This document shows, one piece after another, positions 53,089 to 61,016 of a DNA stretch of 64,000 nt. The stretch's first letter is position 1. Each line of letters starts with the position of its first letter. This stretch comes from Enterococcus_E cecorum_C (lineage in GTDB: Bacteria; Bacillota; Bacilli; Lactobacillales; Enterococcaceae): NCBI RefSeq assembly GCF_052119425.1, contig NZ_JBQKFH010000006.1:15249-79248 (forward strand). Direction: 5' to 3'. Below the pieces are notes generated by a model. That model saw only the letters and a program-made list of their open reading frames with translations, had not been told where the DNA came from and did no database searches. Both the position numbers and the translations under genes were made by a program.

Positions 53089-53108
53089 TATGAAATCAAT
53101 ATTTTCAT
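53088..53108 (-). CDS. Possible leader mini-ORF with a strong SD (6 codons)
   Basis: ATG AAA ATA TTG ATT TCA TAA follows a near-perfect SD, GCGGAGGTGACAATAA. The SD is stronger than that of most genes here, which is odd for such a short frame. It could be a leader peptide or the remnant of a deleted gene. The rest of 52926-53163 shows no convincing gene or promoter. Confidence 0.3.
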   Translation of the reverse strand: MKILIS

Positions 53109-53163
53109 TTATTGTCACCTCCGCAAAAAAAGAAGTTAAACCCTATGATTTTGCATAAAAAAA

Positions 53164-53212
53164 TAAAAAAAAGAAGTGATTTTTACCCTAAAATGAGTAA
53201 ATATTTCACTTC
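53164..53212 (-). terminator. Terminator after the CLC-F gene
   Basis: On the minus strand GAAGTGA pairs with TCACTTC, with an inner TTAC/GTAA pair, followed by eight T. Confidence 0.75.
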
Positions 53213-53242
53213 ATTAATAATTATTACAAAAAAGAAATCGTT

Positions 53243-54469
53243 TTACATTTGGATTTTCTTCAATTGCTTACCATAAATAGATTGATCAAAATTGAAAAAG
53301 TAAGCAAAAGCACACACGATAAAGAAATAAGGAAAATAGTTAAAACCAAACACTTCACATCCAATTAAGATAGGGGCTAATAAAGTATTGGTCGCACTTC
53401 CAAAAACTGCCGCATATCCCAAAGCAGCCACTAAAATGACAGGCATATGAAAAAGACCGGCTAATACGATACCCAAGGATGCTCCGATTGAAAATAGTGG
53501 TGTCACTTCGCCGCCTTGGAATCCAACTGATAAAGTAACAATTGTAAATAATAATTTTGCGATAAAATCATATAAATAAATGGTTTGCCCCGAAAAGCTA
53601 GCGGCAATTAAATTGGTTCCTAAACCGGCATATCTCCCACCATGACAAAGTAATAAAAGTATACTCAAGACAAAACCAACAATAAAAATACGCCAATAAG
53701 GGTTCACAATTTTCTCAGCCATAAAGGTTTTAAGATAAGCTAATCCTTTAGCGAATAAGCTACCTGTCAGCCCAAAGATTATACCGATAATCATCAGTTT
53801 GGCAAAATTTACAAAATGAAAAGCAAATGCATCGGAAACAAACACTTGAAATTTTTCTAGACCTAAGAAATGAGAAGTCCCACTTGCAATAAAAGCTGCA
53901 ATCAACGCTGGTATCAACGCTGGATAAACTAATTGACCTACAAACATCACTTCTAACGCAAAAAATGTCGCTGCAATTGGTGTTTGAAACAATCCAGCAA
54001 ACCCCGCTGCCATACCAATCACGATTAAAGTCGTTTGATGTTTTTTCAGATTTAATTTCTGACCTACTGTATGTGAAACTGTAGCCCCAATTTGGACAGC
54101 AACACCTTCACGACCAGCACTCCCACCAAATAAATGTGTCAGCCAAGTCCCACCAATAATAAATGGTACTAGACGTAATGGAATATCCGACGCATTTTTT
54201 TGCCCAACATCAAATACCAAGCCCATGCCTTGCTGGCTATTCTTTCCATATTTTTGATACATAAAGATGATGAACACCCCAATAATGGCTAAAAATGGAA
54301 TAAAATAATACGGATGATCATCTCTAATATCCGTAATTGCCAATAACCCCATACCAAAATAGGCATCAATCACACCGACAATTAAACCAATAATAACAGC
54401 CAACGCAATCAACAATAGATACTCACCATAATAACTTCTTAACTGTAACCATATTTTTTTCACTTTCAT
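53243..54469 (-). CDS. clcF: CLC-F-type fluoride/proton antiporter
   Basis: A 408-residue CLC-family protein with many membrane segments. The motif GREGVAVQIGATVSHT carries the gating-glutamate region, and QQGMGLVFDVGQ places Met where chloride-type CLCs have Ser (GSGIP), a hallmark of the fluoride-exporting CLC-F clade. It lies behind a fluoride riboswitch with its own promoter, so it should export toxic F- when the ion enters the cell. A chloride channel is the alternative, but the riboswitch makes it unlikely. Confidence 0.9.
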   Translation of the reverse strand: MKVKKIWLQLRSYYGEYLLLIALAVIIGLIVGVIDAYFGMGLLAITDIRDDHPYYFIPFLAIIGVFIIFMYQKYGKNSQQGMGLVFDVGQKNASDIPLRLVPFIIGGTWLTHLFGGSAGREGVAVQIGATVSHTVGQKLNLKKHQTTLIVIGMAAGFAGLFQTPIAATFFALEVMFVGQLVYPALIPALIAAFIASGTSHFLGLEKFQVFVSDAFAFHFVNFAKLMIIGIIFGLTGSLFAKGLAYLKTFMAEKIVNPYWRIFIVGFVLSILLLLCHGGRYAGLGTNLIAASFSGQTIYLYDFIAKLLFTIVTLSVGFQGGEVTPLFSIGASLGIVLAGLFHMPVILVAALGYAAVFGSATNTLLAPILIGCEVFGFNYFPYFFIVCAFAYFFNFDQSIYGKQLKKIQM

Positions 54470-54480
54470 CTTCCTTTCAC

Positions 54481-54529
54481 AAAAAAAGCTGATGACTCCA
54501 TGATAAAAAAATCATAGAAGTCATCAGCT
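54481..54529 (-). terminator. Expression-platform terminator of the fluoride riboswitch
   Basis: AGCTGATGACT and AGTCATCAGCT arms (54487-54505 with 54511-54529, one mismatch pair) form a long stem followed by TTTTTTT. Its 5' arm overlaps the 3' half of the aptamer (the GAUGACUUCUAU segment), so aptamer and terminator are mutually exclusive. Confidence 0.85.
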
Positions 54530-54576
54530 GTAATAGCAGTTTAGGTAAAAACCAAGGGAGAACCTCATTCCCTATA
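54513..54576 (-). ncRNA. Fluoride riboswitch (crcB motif) aptamer
   Basis: On the minus strand the leader reads ATAGGGAATGAGGTTCTCCC, then AACTGCT, then AGCTGATGACTTCTAT. This matches the crcB motif: P1 (ATAG/CTAT), P2 (GGGA/TCCC) enclosing the ATGAGGTTC loop, and P3 (GCT/AGC) followed by the conserved GATGACTTCTA. It is placed between a promoter and a CLC-F gene, the classic target. Confidence 0.85.
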
Positions 54577-54582
54577 TTTGGA

Positions 54583-54611
54583 AGTATAGCCGACAAATTT
54601 GAGTGAGTCAA
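54583..54611 (-). promoter_or_regulatory. Promoter of the riboswitch-clcF unit
   Basis: TTGACT (54611-54606), 17 bp, TATACT (54588-54583) on the minus strand; the aptamer begins 8 bp downstream. Confidence 0.8.
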
Positions 54612-54623
54612 TCATTTTTTATT

Positions 54624-55004
54624 TTATTCATGAAGTTCTAGTGGTAGCCCGTCTGGATCAAAGAAAAACGTCATCTTCTCACCCGTATAGTCATCTATTC
54701 GTATAGGCTCACATTCAATCCCTTTTTCACTTAACGCTGCCACAACTTCCTCAATATTTTCTACTTTGAAAGCTAAATGACGTAACCCACACGCTTCAGG
54801 ATAACTTGGTCTTTTAGGTGCATTTTTAATACCAAAAATTTCTAATTCACAATCACCTAATTGTAAATCTAATTTGTAATCATCACGATGCGCCCGATAA
54901 TTTTCACGAATGACTTGAAATCCTAATTTATCCACATAAAAAGTTTTACTTGCTTCGTATTTTGCTGTGATAATTGCTACATGATGGATTTGACTTAAAT
55001 TCAT
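54624..55004 (-). CDS. VOC-family protein (glyoxalase I-like, GloA2 type)
   Basis: A 126-residue vicinal oxygen chelate protein with two beta-alpha-beta-beta modules: HHVAIITAKYEASKTFYVDK in the first and CGLRHLAFKVENIEEVVAAL in the second, ending FFFDPDGLPLELHE. The His/Glu metal ligands of this subgroup seem present. It may act on methylglyoxal or an unrelated small molecule. Upstream of clcF, but with a separate promoter between them. Confidence 0.85.
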   Translation of the reverse strand: MNLSQIHHVAIITAKYEASKTFYVDKLGFQVIRENYRAHRDDYKLDLQLGDCELEIFGIKNAPKRPSYPEACGLRHLAFKVENIEEVVAALSEKGIECEPIRIDDYTGEKMTFFFDPDGLPLELHE

Positions 55005-55108
55005 TATAACCTCACATCTTTCCTTATTTATTAATCATTCTAGCAATTTCCATTACAAAAAACAATGCATTGAGACAAATGAAAAGGAATACATAATGGC
55101 ACTTTTCG

Positions 55109-55131
55109 TTTGTGAATGTTTTTGCTATAAT
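55109..55131 (+). promoter_or_regulatory. Extended -10 promoter of the 138-residue protein gene
   Basis: TGCTATAAT (TATAAT at 55126-55131) is an extended -10; a poor -35 (TTTTCG) lies at 17 bp. Confidence 0.55.
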
Positions 55132-55149
55132 TAGTTTGGAGGTGTTCCC

Positions 55150-55566
55150 ATGGAAAATGCAGTAATAAAATTTGATCATCAATACGTTGATGGTGGCTGT
55201 AATGCATGCGGTGTTTTACGTTGTGAAACCTACAGTATGGATTATTTAAATAAAGAAGTTGGTTTTTCCTTTTTAGATATTGAAAGTTTGATTCAAACCA
55301 TCGCCCAAGTTAATCAATGGCGTCAAGACTATCAAGAAGTTGGGATTGGTGAAGAAATAGATGGACTAACAAAAGCAGGTACCTTTGTTGAAGTGGAAAA
55401 ACTAGGAAGACAAATGCGCTACAAAAATCAAGTAACCAATCAAATGTTAGTCGTTGATAATCAATACGACTCCAACGAAAAACTATTTTCTACTATTAAC
55501 CAAATCTTGCAAACCATTTTCGCTATTGATGAAATCCATTTTTCATTAGTTGAAATCGACAAATAA
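55150..55566 (+). CDS. Hypothetical protein, 138 residues
   Basis: A soluble acidic protein with three clustered cysteines in GGCNACGVLRCETYS near residue 15-28, which could bind metal. The remainder is helix-rich (SFLDIESLIQTIAQVNQWRQ) with no recognised domain. SD TTGGAGG precedes ATG 55150. Single gene with extended -10 promoter and strong terminator, so it is expressed on its own. Function unknown. Confidence 0.65.
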   Translation: MENAVIKFDHQYVDGGCNACGVLRCETYSMDYLNKEVGFSFLDIESLIQTIAQVNQWRQDYQEVGIGEEIDGLTKAGTFVEVEKLGRQMRYKNQVTNQMLVVDNQYDSNEKLFSTINQILQTIFAIDEIHFSLVEIDK

Positions 55567-55568
55567 AC

Positions 55569-55618
55569 AAGAGGCTACGAAGCAAGTACATTCACACGCT
55601 TTGTAGCCTCTTTTTTTA
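55569..55618. terminator. Bidirectional terminator
   Basis: AAGAGGCTAC and GTAGCCTCTT form the outer stem, with T7 on the plus strand, between the 138-residue protein gene and the cystine transporter. Confidence 0.8.
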
Positions 55619-57016
55619 TTCTTCTGCAGCAATTAATGCTTCTTGATCATTCAACACATCACGATTTAACTCATGAATACGATGGCTAGTCACCACACCG
55701 GCAACCATGCTGTCACTGACATTTACCAAAGTACGAGCCATATCGATTAAAGGTTCAACAGAAATAACTAATCCGACAATGGCAACTGGTAAATTCATTG
55801 AACCTAAGACGATTAAGGAAGCAAAAGTTGCGCCTCCACCGACACCTGCGACACCAAATGAACTAATCGTTACCACAACAATCAACATCAAGATAAAACT
55901 TAGACTATGAACGTTAATGCCGACTGTAGGTGCTACAATGGTTGCTAACATGGCTGGATAAACACCTGCACAACCATTTTGTCCAATCGATAAACCAAAG
56001 CTACCAGCAAAATTAGCTGTGGTTTCATCTACGCCTAAAGCCTTGGTTTGTGTTTCAATATTTAATGGTAAAGTCCCTGCACTTGAACGTGATGTAAAAG
56101 CAAAACTTAAAGCAGGTAAAGCTTTTTTGAAATAAGTAATCGGATTCACTCTAACACTTAATAAGTATAATGAATGAACCCCTAATACAATAATTAAGGC
56201 ACTATAAGAAGCCAAGATAAATTTACCAAGATTAATAATTGCCTCAAAATCACTAGTTGCTAAAACATTCGTCATTAACGCAAATACACCATATGGAGTT
56301 AAACGCAAGACTAAAGTCACAATTCGCATGGTAATTTTATATAAACTTTCTATCAAATTTGCAAAAGTTTCTGCTTCTTTCGGTGCTTTTCTTTTCACAC
56401 CAAGATAGCTAATACCGACAAATGCTGAGAAGATTACCACGCCAATGGTACTTGTTGGCCGTGTTCCTGCTAAATCTGCAAAAACATTTGTAGGAATAAA
56501 TGAAATAATTTGTTGCGGGATAGAAAGGTTTTCCACTTGGGTTTGACGCTCAGCTAATTGGGTAATTCTAGCTGTTTCGGCGGCACCTTTTGTAAAAGTA
56601 GCCCCATCTAAATGGAAGGCTAAGACCATCAAAGAACCAATCGTTGCCGCAATGGCTGTGGTTGAAAGTAAGACAAATAATACATTGGCACTGATTTTAC
56701 CGATTTTATTACTTTCTTTCATTCGCACAAAAGCCCCTACGATAGAAACAAATACTAGCGGCATCACTAACATTTGTAGTAAATGCACATAGCCTGAACC
56801 GACAATTTGAATCCATTCTAAACTGGTAGTTAGGCTTTGATGTCCAACACCTAACACCACTTGTAAAATGCCTCCGAAGATAACTCCGGCAAACAATCCG
56901 CTAAATACGCGATTTGAAAACTTCACATGTCTTTTTTGTAATTGATAAAACGCAACTAAACCAATCAGAAAAATGGCAAGAATCGTTAAAGTAATAAGAT
57001 TAGTCAATTTCTGCAC
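55616..57016 (-). CDS. tcyP: L-cystine transporter, TcyP-like sodium/dicarboxylate symporter family
   Basis: A 466-residue secondary transporter of the DAACS family. Similarity to TcyP/YhjP shows in LLQMLVMPLVFVSIVGAF, AFTSRSSAGTLPLNIETQTK (the family serine-rich hairpin) and FGLSIGQNGCAGVYPAMLA and in the DMARTLVNVSDSMVAGVVTS near the C-terminus. Substrate cystine is by family resemblance. Behind a folded leader of about 125 nt. Confidence 0.85.
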   Translation of the reverse strand: MQKLTNLITLTILAIFLIGLVAFYQLQKRHVKFSNRVFSGLFAGVIFGGILQVVLGVGHQSLTTSLEWIQIVGSGYVHLLQMLVMPLVFVSIVGAFVRMKESNKIGKISANVLFVLLSTTAIAATIGSLMVLAFHLDGATFTKGAAETARITQLAERQTQVENLSIPQQIISFIPTNVFADLAGTRPTSTIGVVIFSAFVGISYLGVKRKAPKEAETFANLIESLYKITMRIVTLVLRLTPYGVFALMTNVLATSDFEAIINLGKFILASYSALIIVLGVHSLYLLSVRVNPITYFKKALPALSFAFTSRSSAGTLPLNIETQTKALGVDETTANFAGSFGLSIGQNGCAGVYPAMLATIVAPTVGINVHSLSFILMLIVVVTISSFGVAGVGGGATFASLIVLGSMNLPVAIVGLVISVEPLIDMARTLVNVSDSMVAGVVTSHRIHELNRDVLNDQEALIAAEE

Positions 57017-57060
57017 TCCTTTAAATACACTGAAATCAGCTTTTTCTTTTTGACAAGTCT

Positions 57061-57113
57061 ATCAGAGGAAGTAAAGGTTCCACAGTGACCATTCTCCAAC
57101 AGTTCACTCTAAT
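57061..57113 (-). ncRNA. Folded leader upstream of tcyP (unassigned)
   Basis: Between a promoter and the gene, the RNA can form a small three-way junction: ATTAGA (57113-57108) with TCTGAT (57066-57061), TGA(A)C with GGTCA, and GGAA (57081-57078) with TTCC (57070-57067). It matches no riboswitch class I can name, and I see no T-box core. Could be a small regulatory element or chance folding. Confidence 0.35.
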
Positions 57114-57135
57114 TGCGCGCGTTATTAGTGACGTA

Positions 57136-57164
57136 TTTTAGTATAGGGAGAAATTTTCCTTATG
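57136..57164 (-). promoter_or_regulatory. Promoter of tcyP
   Basis: TTTACA and TATACT are separated by 17 bp on the minus strand, about 120 bp upstream of the start codon (positions approximate). Confidence 0.6.
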
Positions 57165-57205
57165 TAAACTGATGTAAACAAATTTCGTGATAGAATATTT
57201 TTATC

Positions 57206-57240
57206 GCAAAAAAACGTCAAGCCCTAAAGCCTGACGTAAA
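57206..57240 (-). terminator. Terminator after uraA
   Basis: On the minus strand ACGTCAGGC pairs with GGCTTGACGT around TTTAG, followed by TTTTTTTG. Confidence 0.88.
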
Positions 57241-57252
57241 AAATCATTTTCA

Positions 57253-58512
57253 TTAACGATCATTGGTTAGATTGAATTTATCTAAAACATAAAAGATTAA
57301 GCCCATTAACATTCCCACAACACAAGCTAAAACCATACCAGTTAGTTGGATAGAACCAAATTGAACTTTAATTCCAGATAAACCTGTGACCATAATTACT
57401 GAAGTCATCGCCATATTTCTTGATTTACTGTAGTCTACTTGTGAATCCACCAAAATACGGATACCCGAGGCGCCAATCATACCATAAAGTAGGAAAGAAA
57501 TCCCACCAATAACCGGCCCAGGAATAGTGCTAATTAACGTTGTCATCTTACCAATAAATGAACTAATAATCGATAAAACCGCCGCACCGGCAATGACATA
57601 AACACTGTAAACTCTCGTCATCGCCATAACCCCAATATTCTCACCATAAGTAGTCGTAGGAACAGAACCGATAAATCCAGAAATCATTGTAGAAAAATTA
57701 TCCGCAAACAAAGTCCGATGTAACCCCGGATCTTGCAATAAATCGCGTTCGACAATCTTACTTGTTACAATTTGGTGGCCGATATGTTCTGAAGTAACCA
57801 CTAATAGTACCGGGATAATCGTTACAATCGCCTCTAATTTAAACTTCGGCATCGAAAAGTTTGGTAGTGAAAAAATCGGTGCCTGAGCGACTGGAGCAAA
57901 ATCTACTATGCCACAAAATACCGCGGCAATATAACCGACAATAATTGCGATTAAGATTGGAATAACCGATAAAAATTTACGAAACATCACAGACCCAAAT
58001 ACAGCTACGAGTAATGTAACTAAAAAGACTGTTACGTTGGCACTAGAAATTTTATCCCCGGTCAATCCCGCATTACCAGCTGCTGTCCCGGCTAATTCTA
58101 ATCCAATGAGCGCTACAACTGGACCCATCGCAGCTGGCGGTAATACTACATTAATCCAATTAGAGCCAAATTTGTAAATAATAAATGATAAAATGCACCC
58201 TAAGAAACCAACAGCTACAAAGCCTCCAAGTGCATAAGAATAGCCCCACTTAGAAATGACGATACTAGCTGGTGCCAAAAAAGCAAAACTAGATCCCAAA
58301 TAAGCTGGAGCCTTACCCTTAGTAATGAAAATAAATAATAGCGTTCCTAAACCATTCATAAATAAAACAATTGCAGGATTAATGCCAAAAATAAATGGAA
58401 CTAAAACAGATGCACCAAACATTGCAAACATATGCTGTAAACTTAGGGGTAATAACAACTTGAATGGTACTTTTTCTTCAACTTGAATGATTTTTCTTTC
58501 TGCCACAATCAT
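57253..58512 (-). CDS. uraA: Uracil permease (NCS2 family)
   Basis: A 419-residue uracil-proton symporter of the nucleobase-ascorbate family, with QHMFAMFGASVLVPFIFG near the N-terminus, PAYLGSSFAFLAPASIV, and LVVTSEHIGHQIVTSKI with the substrate-site Glu. It would import uracil for the salvage activity of PyrR/Upp. ATG 58512 is only 2 bp from the GGAGG; a GTG at 58506 has better spacing (8 bp). No PyrR recognition sequence is visible in its 123-bp leader, which holds only a weak AT-rich hairpin (58528-58547). Confidence 0.93.
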   Translation of the reverse strand: MIVAERKIIQVEEKVPFKLLLPLSLQHMFAMFGASVLVPFIFGINPAIVLFMNGLGTLLFIFITKGKAPAYLGSSFAFLAPASIVISKWGYSYALGGFVAVGFLGCILSFIIYKFGSNWINVVLPPAAMGPVVALIGLELAGTAAGNAGLTGDKISSANVTVFLVTLLVAVFGSVMFRKFLSVIPILIAIIVGYIAAVFCGIVDFAPVAQAPIFSLPNFSMPKFKLEAIVTIIPVLLVVTSEHIGHQIVTSKIVERDLLQDPGLHRTLFADNFSTMISGFIGSVPTTTYGENIGVMAMTRVYSVYVIAGAAVLSIISSFIGKMTTLISTIPGPVIGGISFLLYGMIGASGIRILVDSQVDYSKSRNMAMTSVIMVTGLSGIKVQFGSIQLTGMVLACVVGMLMGLIFYVLDKFNLTNDR

Positions 58513-58635
58513 TGCCTCCTTTAGTCTATCAGATAAAAAATTTTATCTTTGTTAGGATAGCATAAACTCTGGTAAAAAACTAGTAAAAATCGCAAAAAAG
58601 TATGAGTTTTAGAAAAAATATTCGGCTTTTAACAA

Positions 58636-59313
58636 TTAAAGCTTCCCACCAATTTTTTGAATATGGTTGTCAATGATTTGATAAGCAAAAGAAGCATATT
58701 GCGAACGAGTAGTTATCTTATCTGGTGCATATTGTTGGACAAACGCATACAGCATTTTCAAATGATTCGGTTGTTTGACAGCCTGCTCCCAATCAATAGC
58801 TAGTAAGGACTCATTTTCCTGATTGAGGTCAATTAATGCTAGATAACATATCATCAAATATTCTTCTTTACAACGAATTTGATAATCAAAACATGCAATA
58901 TCTTCTAAATAATCCAAAAATCTTTGAATTCCTTCGACCACATTCTCACTCAAAAAATAAATCATCGTACTGATATAATAGATTTCTGTTGGTAGGGCAT
59001 TCATTTTCAAAGAAAGGCGTTCACAAATAAAAGCCATCTTATCTTGAAATTTGCTGAATGATTTGACGGTGACTGCTAAACAAAAAGCCGTTGCCACATT
59101 CACATCAGCAGCTGGACAATCATAGCAAGCGTGTAAATTTGGGTAGATTTTCTTTGTTAATTTGCAAAATTTATCGTAATCAAATTTTTTTATCGTAGGA
59201 AAAACCACATGACAAGTTTCTGGAAGATATAATGCAGACGGATAATGAGAATATAAACGATCTAATATTTCTTGAAGGATTGATTTATTTGTCGGTGTAA
59301 CTTTAAATTTCAA
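58636..59313 (-). CDS. Hypothetical protein, 225 residues
   Basis: A soluble, mostly helical protein with several cysteines (LHACYDCPAADVN, EDIACFDYQIRCKEEYLMIC) and no signal peptide. No domain recognised; DUF4003-like proteins have a roughly similar character, but the match is not secure. It ends 123 bp upstream of uraA on the same strand. Function unknown. Confidence 0.6.
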   Translation of the reverse strand: MKFKVTPTNKSILQEILDRLYSHYPSALYLPETCHVVFPTIKKFDYDKFCKLTKKIYPNLHACYDCPAADVNVATAFCLAVTVKSFSKFQDKMAFICERLSLKMNALPTEIYYISTMIYFLSENVVEGIQRFLDYLEDIACFDYQIRCKEEYLMICYLALIDLNQENESLLAIDWEQAVKQPNHLKMLYAFVQQYAPDKITTRSQYASFAYQIIDNHIQKIGGKL

Positions 59314-59369
59314 AAAAGCACCTCTTTTTGAATAACATTAATTTTATAATAATGAATATCTATCTAAAA

Positions 59370-59407
59370 TACAAGTCCCTAACCATACTTCTCTTGGCTA
59401 GGGACTA
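59370..59407 (-). terminator. Terminator after the ABC-F gene
   Basis: AGTCCCTAACCA (59374-59385) pairs with TGGCTAGGGACT (59395-59406) with one mismatch; the T run on the minus strand is TTGTATTTT. Confidence 0.65.
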
Positions 59408-59412
59408 AAAAA

Positions 59413-60888
59413 TTATAATTCAATTCGTTTTGTAGCAATTTTATCTTGGAAAACCTCATCATGTTCCACAAAAATAATGGTCGCTTTAGAAGCTAATAAC
59501 ATCGCTTCAATTTGCATTCTAGACTCTAAATCAATATAATTTAACGGTTCATCAAAAATATATAGATGACAAGGTTGACACAAAACGGCAGCTAAGAGCA
59601 CTTTTTTCTTTTGCCCAGCACTCAAATCTGATAAATTTTTTTCAAACTGTTCACGTGCAAACCCTAATTTTCGTAATAGCATCAAAAAATGGGTGACATC
59701 CAAGTGTTGATTTTGCGCAAATTCTTTAAAGGTACCACTTATTTGGCTAGCATCTTGCGCAACATAACCAACCATTAATTGCGGACTAATTTCGACCGTC
59801 CCTTTATACTGAGAATGTTGACCTAATAAAACTTTTAAAAGACTGGATTTTCCTGAGCCATTTTTCCCAGCAATCAACACTCTATCCCCTTGATTGACTT
59901 CAAAACTGACTGGATTTTCATACAAGGCATGCTGATTAAAATAAATATTTAAATTTTCAACATATATCATTCGCTTTTTAGGAAAATCTAAAATAGGTAA
60001 AGTTAACTGCTCTACTTCTTCAACATTTTTTAAAAGTTTTTTCTTATCTTCTATTGCTTGATTCATTCGCGCTTCTTGAACTTTTGAGCGCTTCATCATT
60101 TTTGCCGCTTTATGACCAACAAAGCCGCGATCTGCTACACCATGGCCAATTTTAGTTGCTTCCACTTGGTCTGACCACCCAGCTTTTTGGCGCGCACTCT
60201 GATCTAAACGCTTGATTTCTTTTTTTAGCGATTCATTTTGCTGGATTTCAAATTGCTCTTGACGCCTTTTGTTTTCATACCAACTGGAAAAATTTCCTTG
60301 TTGTAATTCGATATTAGCTTTATTTAATGCTAAAACATGGTCAATACAGCTATCCAGTAACTTTCGATCATGCGAAACAAGAATAAAGCCGGATTTTTGT
60401 TGTAAATAATGACTTACAGCCTCTCTTGCCTCGTCATCCAAATGATTGGTTGGTTCATCAATTAATAAAAAGCGTGCTTCTCCGGCAAAAAGACTTGCTA
60501 AAAGAAGCTTGGTCTGCTCACCATTGGATAGTTGATGATATGGTAAATAAAGATGTTCGATATCAAATTGTAGCAAGGTCAACTCGCGAATTATCTCCCA
60601 ATCTTCAGCCAGTGGATTAACTGTTTGGGCGACTTCAATGGCCATTTGTGTACGTTGTTCATCATGTACGGCATACGGAAAATAGAGCATTGGTACTGAA
60701 GCATGAATTTCACCTTTATAGGGTAGTTGTCCAGCTAAAATTTTTAAAAAGGTGGTTTTACCTCGTCCATTTCGGCCAATAAATCCTAATTTCCAAGTAG
60801 TATCTAAGTGTAAATTCACTTGATCAAAAATAGTATCAAAACTACCTTCATACTGAAAGCTTAAATTTGAAATTTGAATATTTGACAT
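59413..60888 (-). CDS. ABC-F ATPase, Lsa/Vga-type ribosomal protection protein
   Basis: A 491-residue cytoplasmic ABC-F protein. It has two ATPase domains (Walker A GRNGRGKTT and GKNGSGKSS; signatures LSNGEQTK and LSAGQKKK; Walker B LLIDEPTNHLDDEA and YIFDEPLNYIDLES) joined by a linker of about 80 residues with the characteristic QKAGWSDQVEATKIG and FVGHKAAKMMKRSK of Lsa/Vga/Sal proteins. Such proteins displace lincosamides, streptogramin A and pleuromutilins from the 50S subunit. It starts at ATG 60888 with the SD AGGAGGA, preceded by a leader ORF. Drug profile cannot be read from sequence. Confidence 0.9.
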   Translation of the reverse strand: MSNIQISNLSFQYEGSFDTIFDQVNLHLDTTWKLGFIGRNGRGKTTFLKILAGQLPYKGEIHASVPMLYFPYAVHDEQRTQMAIEVAQTVNPLAEDWEIIRELTLLQFDIEHLYLPYHQLSNGEQTKLLLASLFAGEARFLLIDEPTNHLDDEAREAVSHYLQQKSGFILVSHDRKLLDSCIDHVLALNKANIELQQGNFSSWYENKRRQEQFEIQQNESLKKEIKRLDQSARQKAGWSDQVEATKIGHGVADRGFVGHKAAKMMKRSKVQEARMNQAIEDKKKLLKNVEEVEQLTLPILDFPKKRMIYVENLNIYFNQHALYENPVSFEVNQGDRVLIAGKNGSGKSSLLKVLLGQHSQYKGTVEISPQLMVGYVAQDASQISGTFKEFAQNQHLDVTHFLMLLRKLGFAREQFEKNLSDLSAGQKKKVLLAAVLCQPCHLYIFDEPLNYIDLESRMQIEAMLLASKATIIFVEHDEVFQDKIATKRIEL

Positions 60889-60922
60889 ATTTTTCCTCCT
60901 AGGTAAGTATAGATGCTTATCT

Positions 60923-60984
60923 AAGTCGGAATTGCGGGTAATTACGCTACACACTTCCCGACTTTATAATGGTGTATAGCGTAA
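60923..60984 (-). promoter_or_regulatory. Alternative RNA stems in the ABC-F leader
   Basis: TTACGCTATACAC (60984-60972), inside the last codons of the leader ORF, pairs with GTGTGTAGCGTAA (60954-60942) over 13 bp, with one G-U. The loop sequence AAGTCGGGA (60964-60956) can alternatively pair with TTCCGACTT (60931-60923) over 9 bp. The two cannot simply coexist. No U-tract terminator follows, so the switch may act on translation, or on transcription through a structure I do not see. Confidence 0.5.
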
Positions 60985-61014
60985 GACATGTACAATTTCA
61001 CTTTCTAGCAACAT
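60964..61014 (-). CDS. Leader peptide upstream of the ABC-F gene
   Basis: A 16-codon frame, MLLESEIVHVLRYTPL, starts at ATG 61014 with SD AAGGA 6 bp upstream and ends in TAA at 60966-60964. An ATG at 61020 overlaps the stop of the ATPase gene (ATGA). The last codons fall in the first arm of the alternative stem, so a ribosome stalled by a drug would free the downstream arm. Leader ORFs of this kind control vga/lsa-type genes in other Gram-positives. Confidence 0.55.
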   Translation of the reverse strand: MLLESEIVHVLRYTPL

Positions 61015-61016
61015 CC

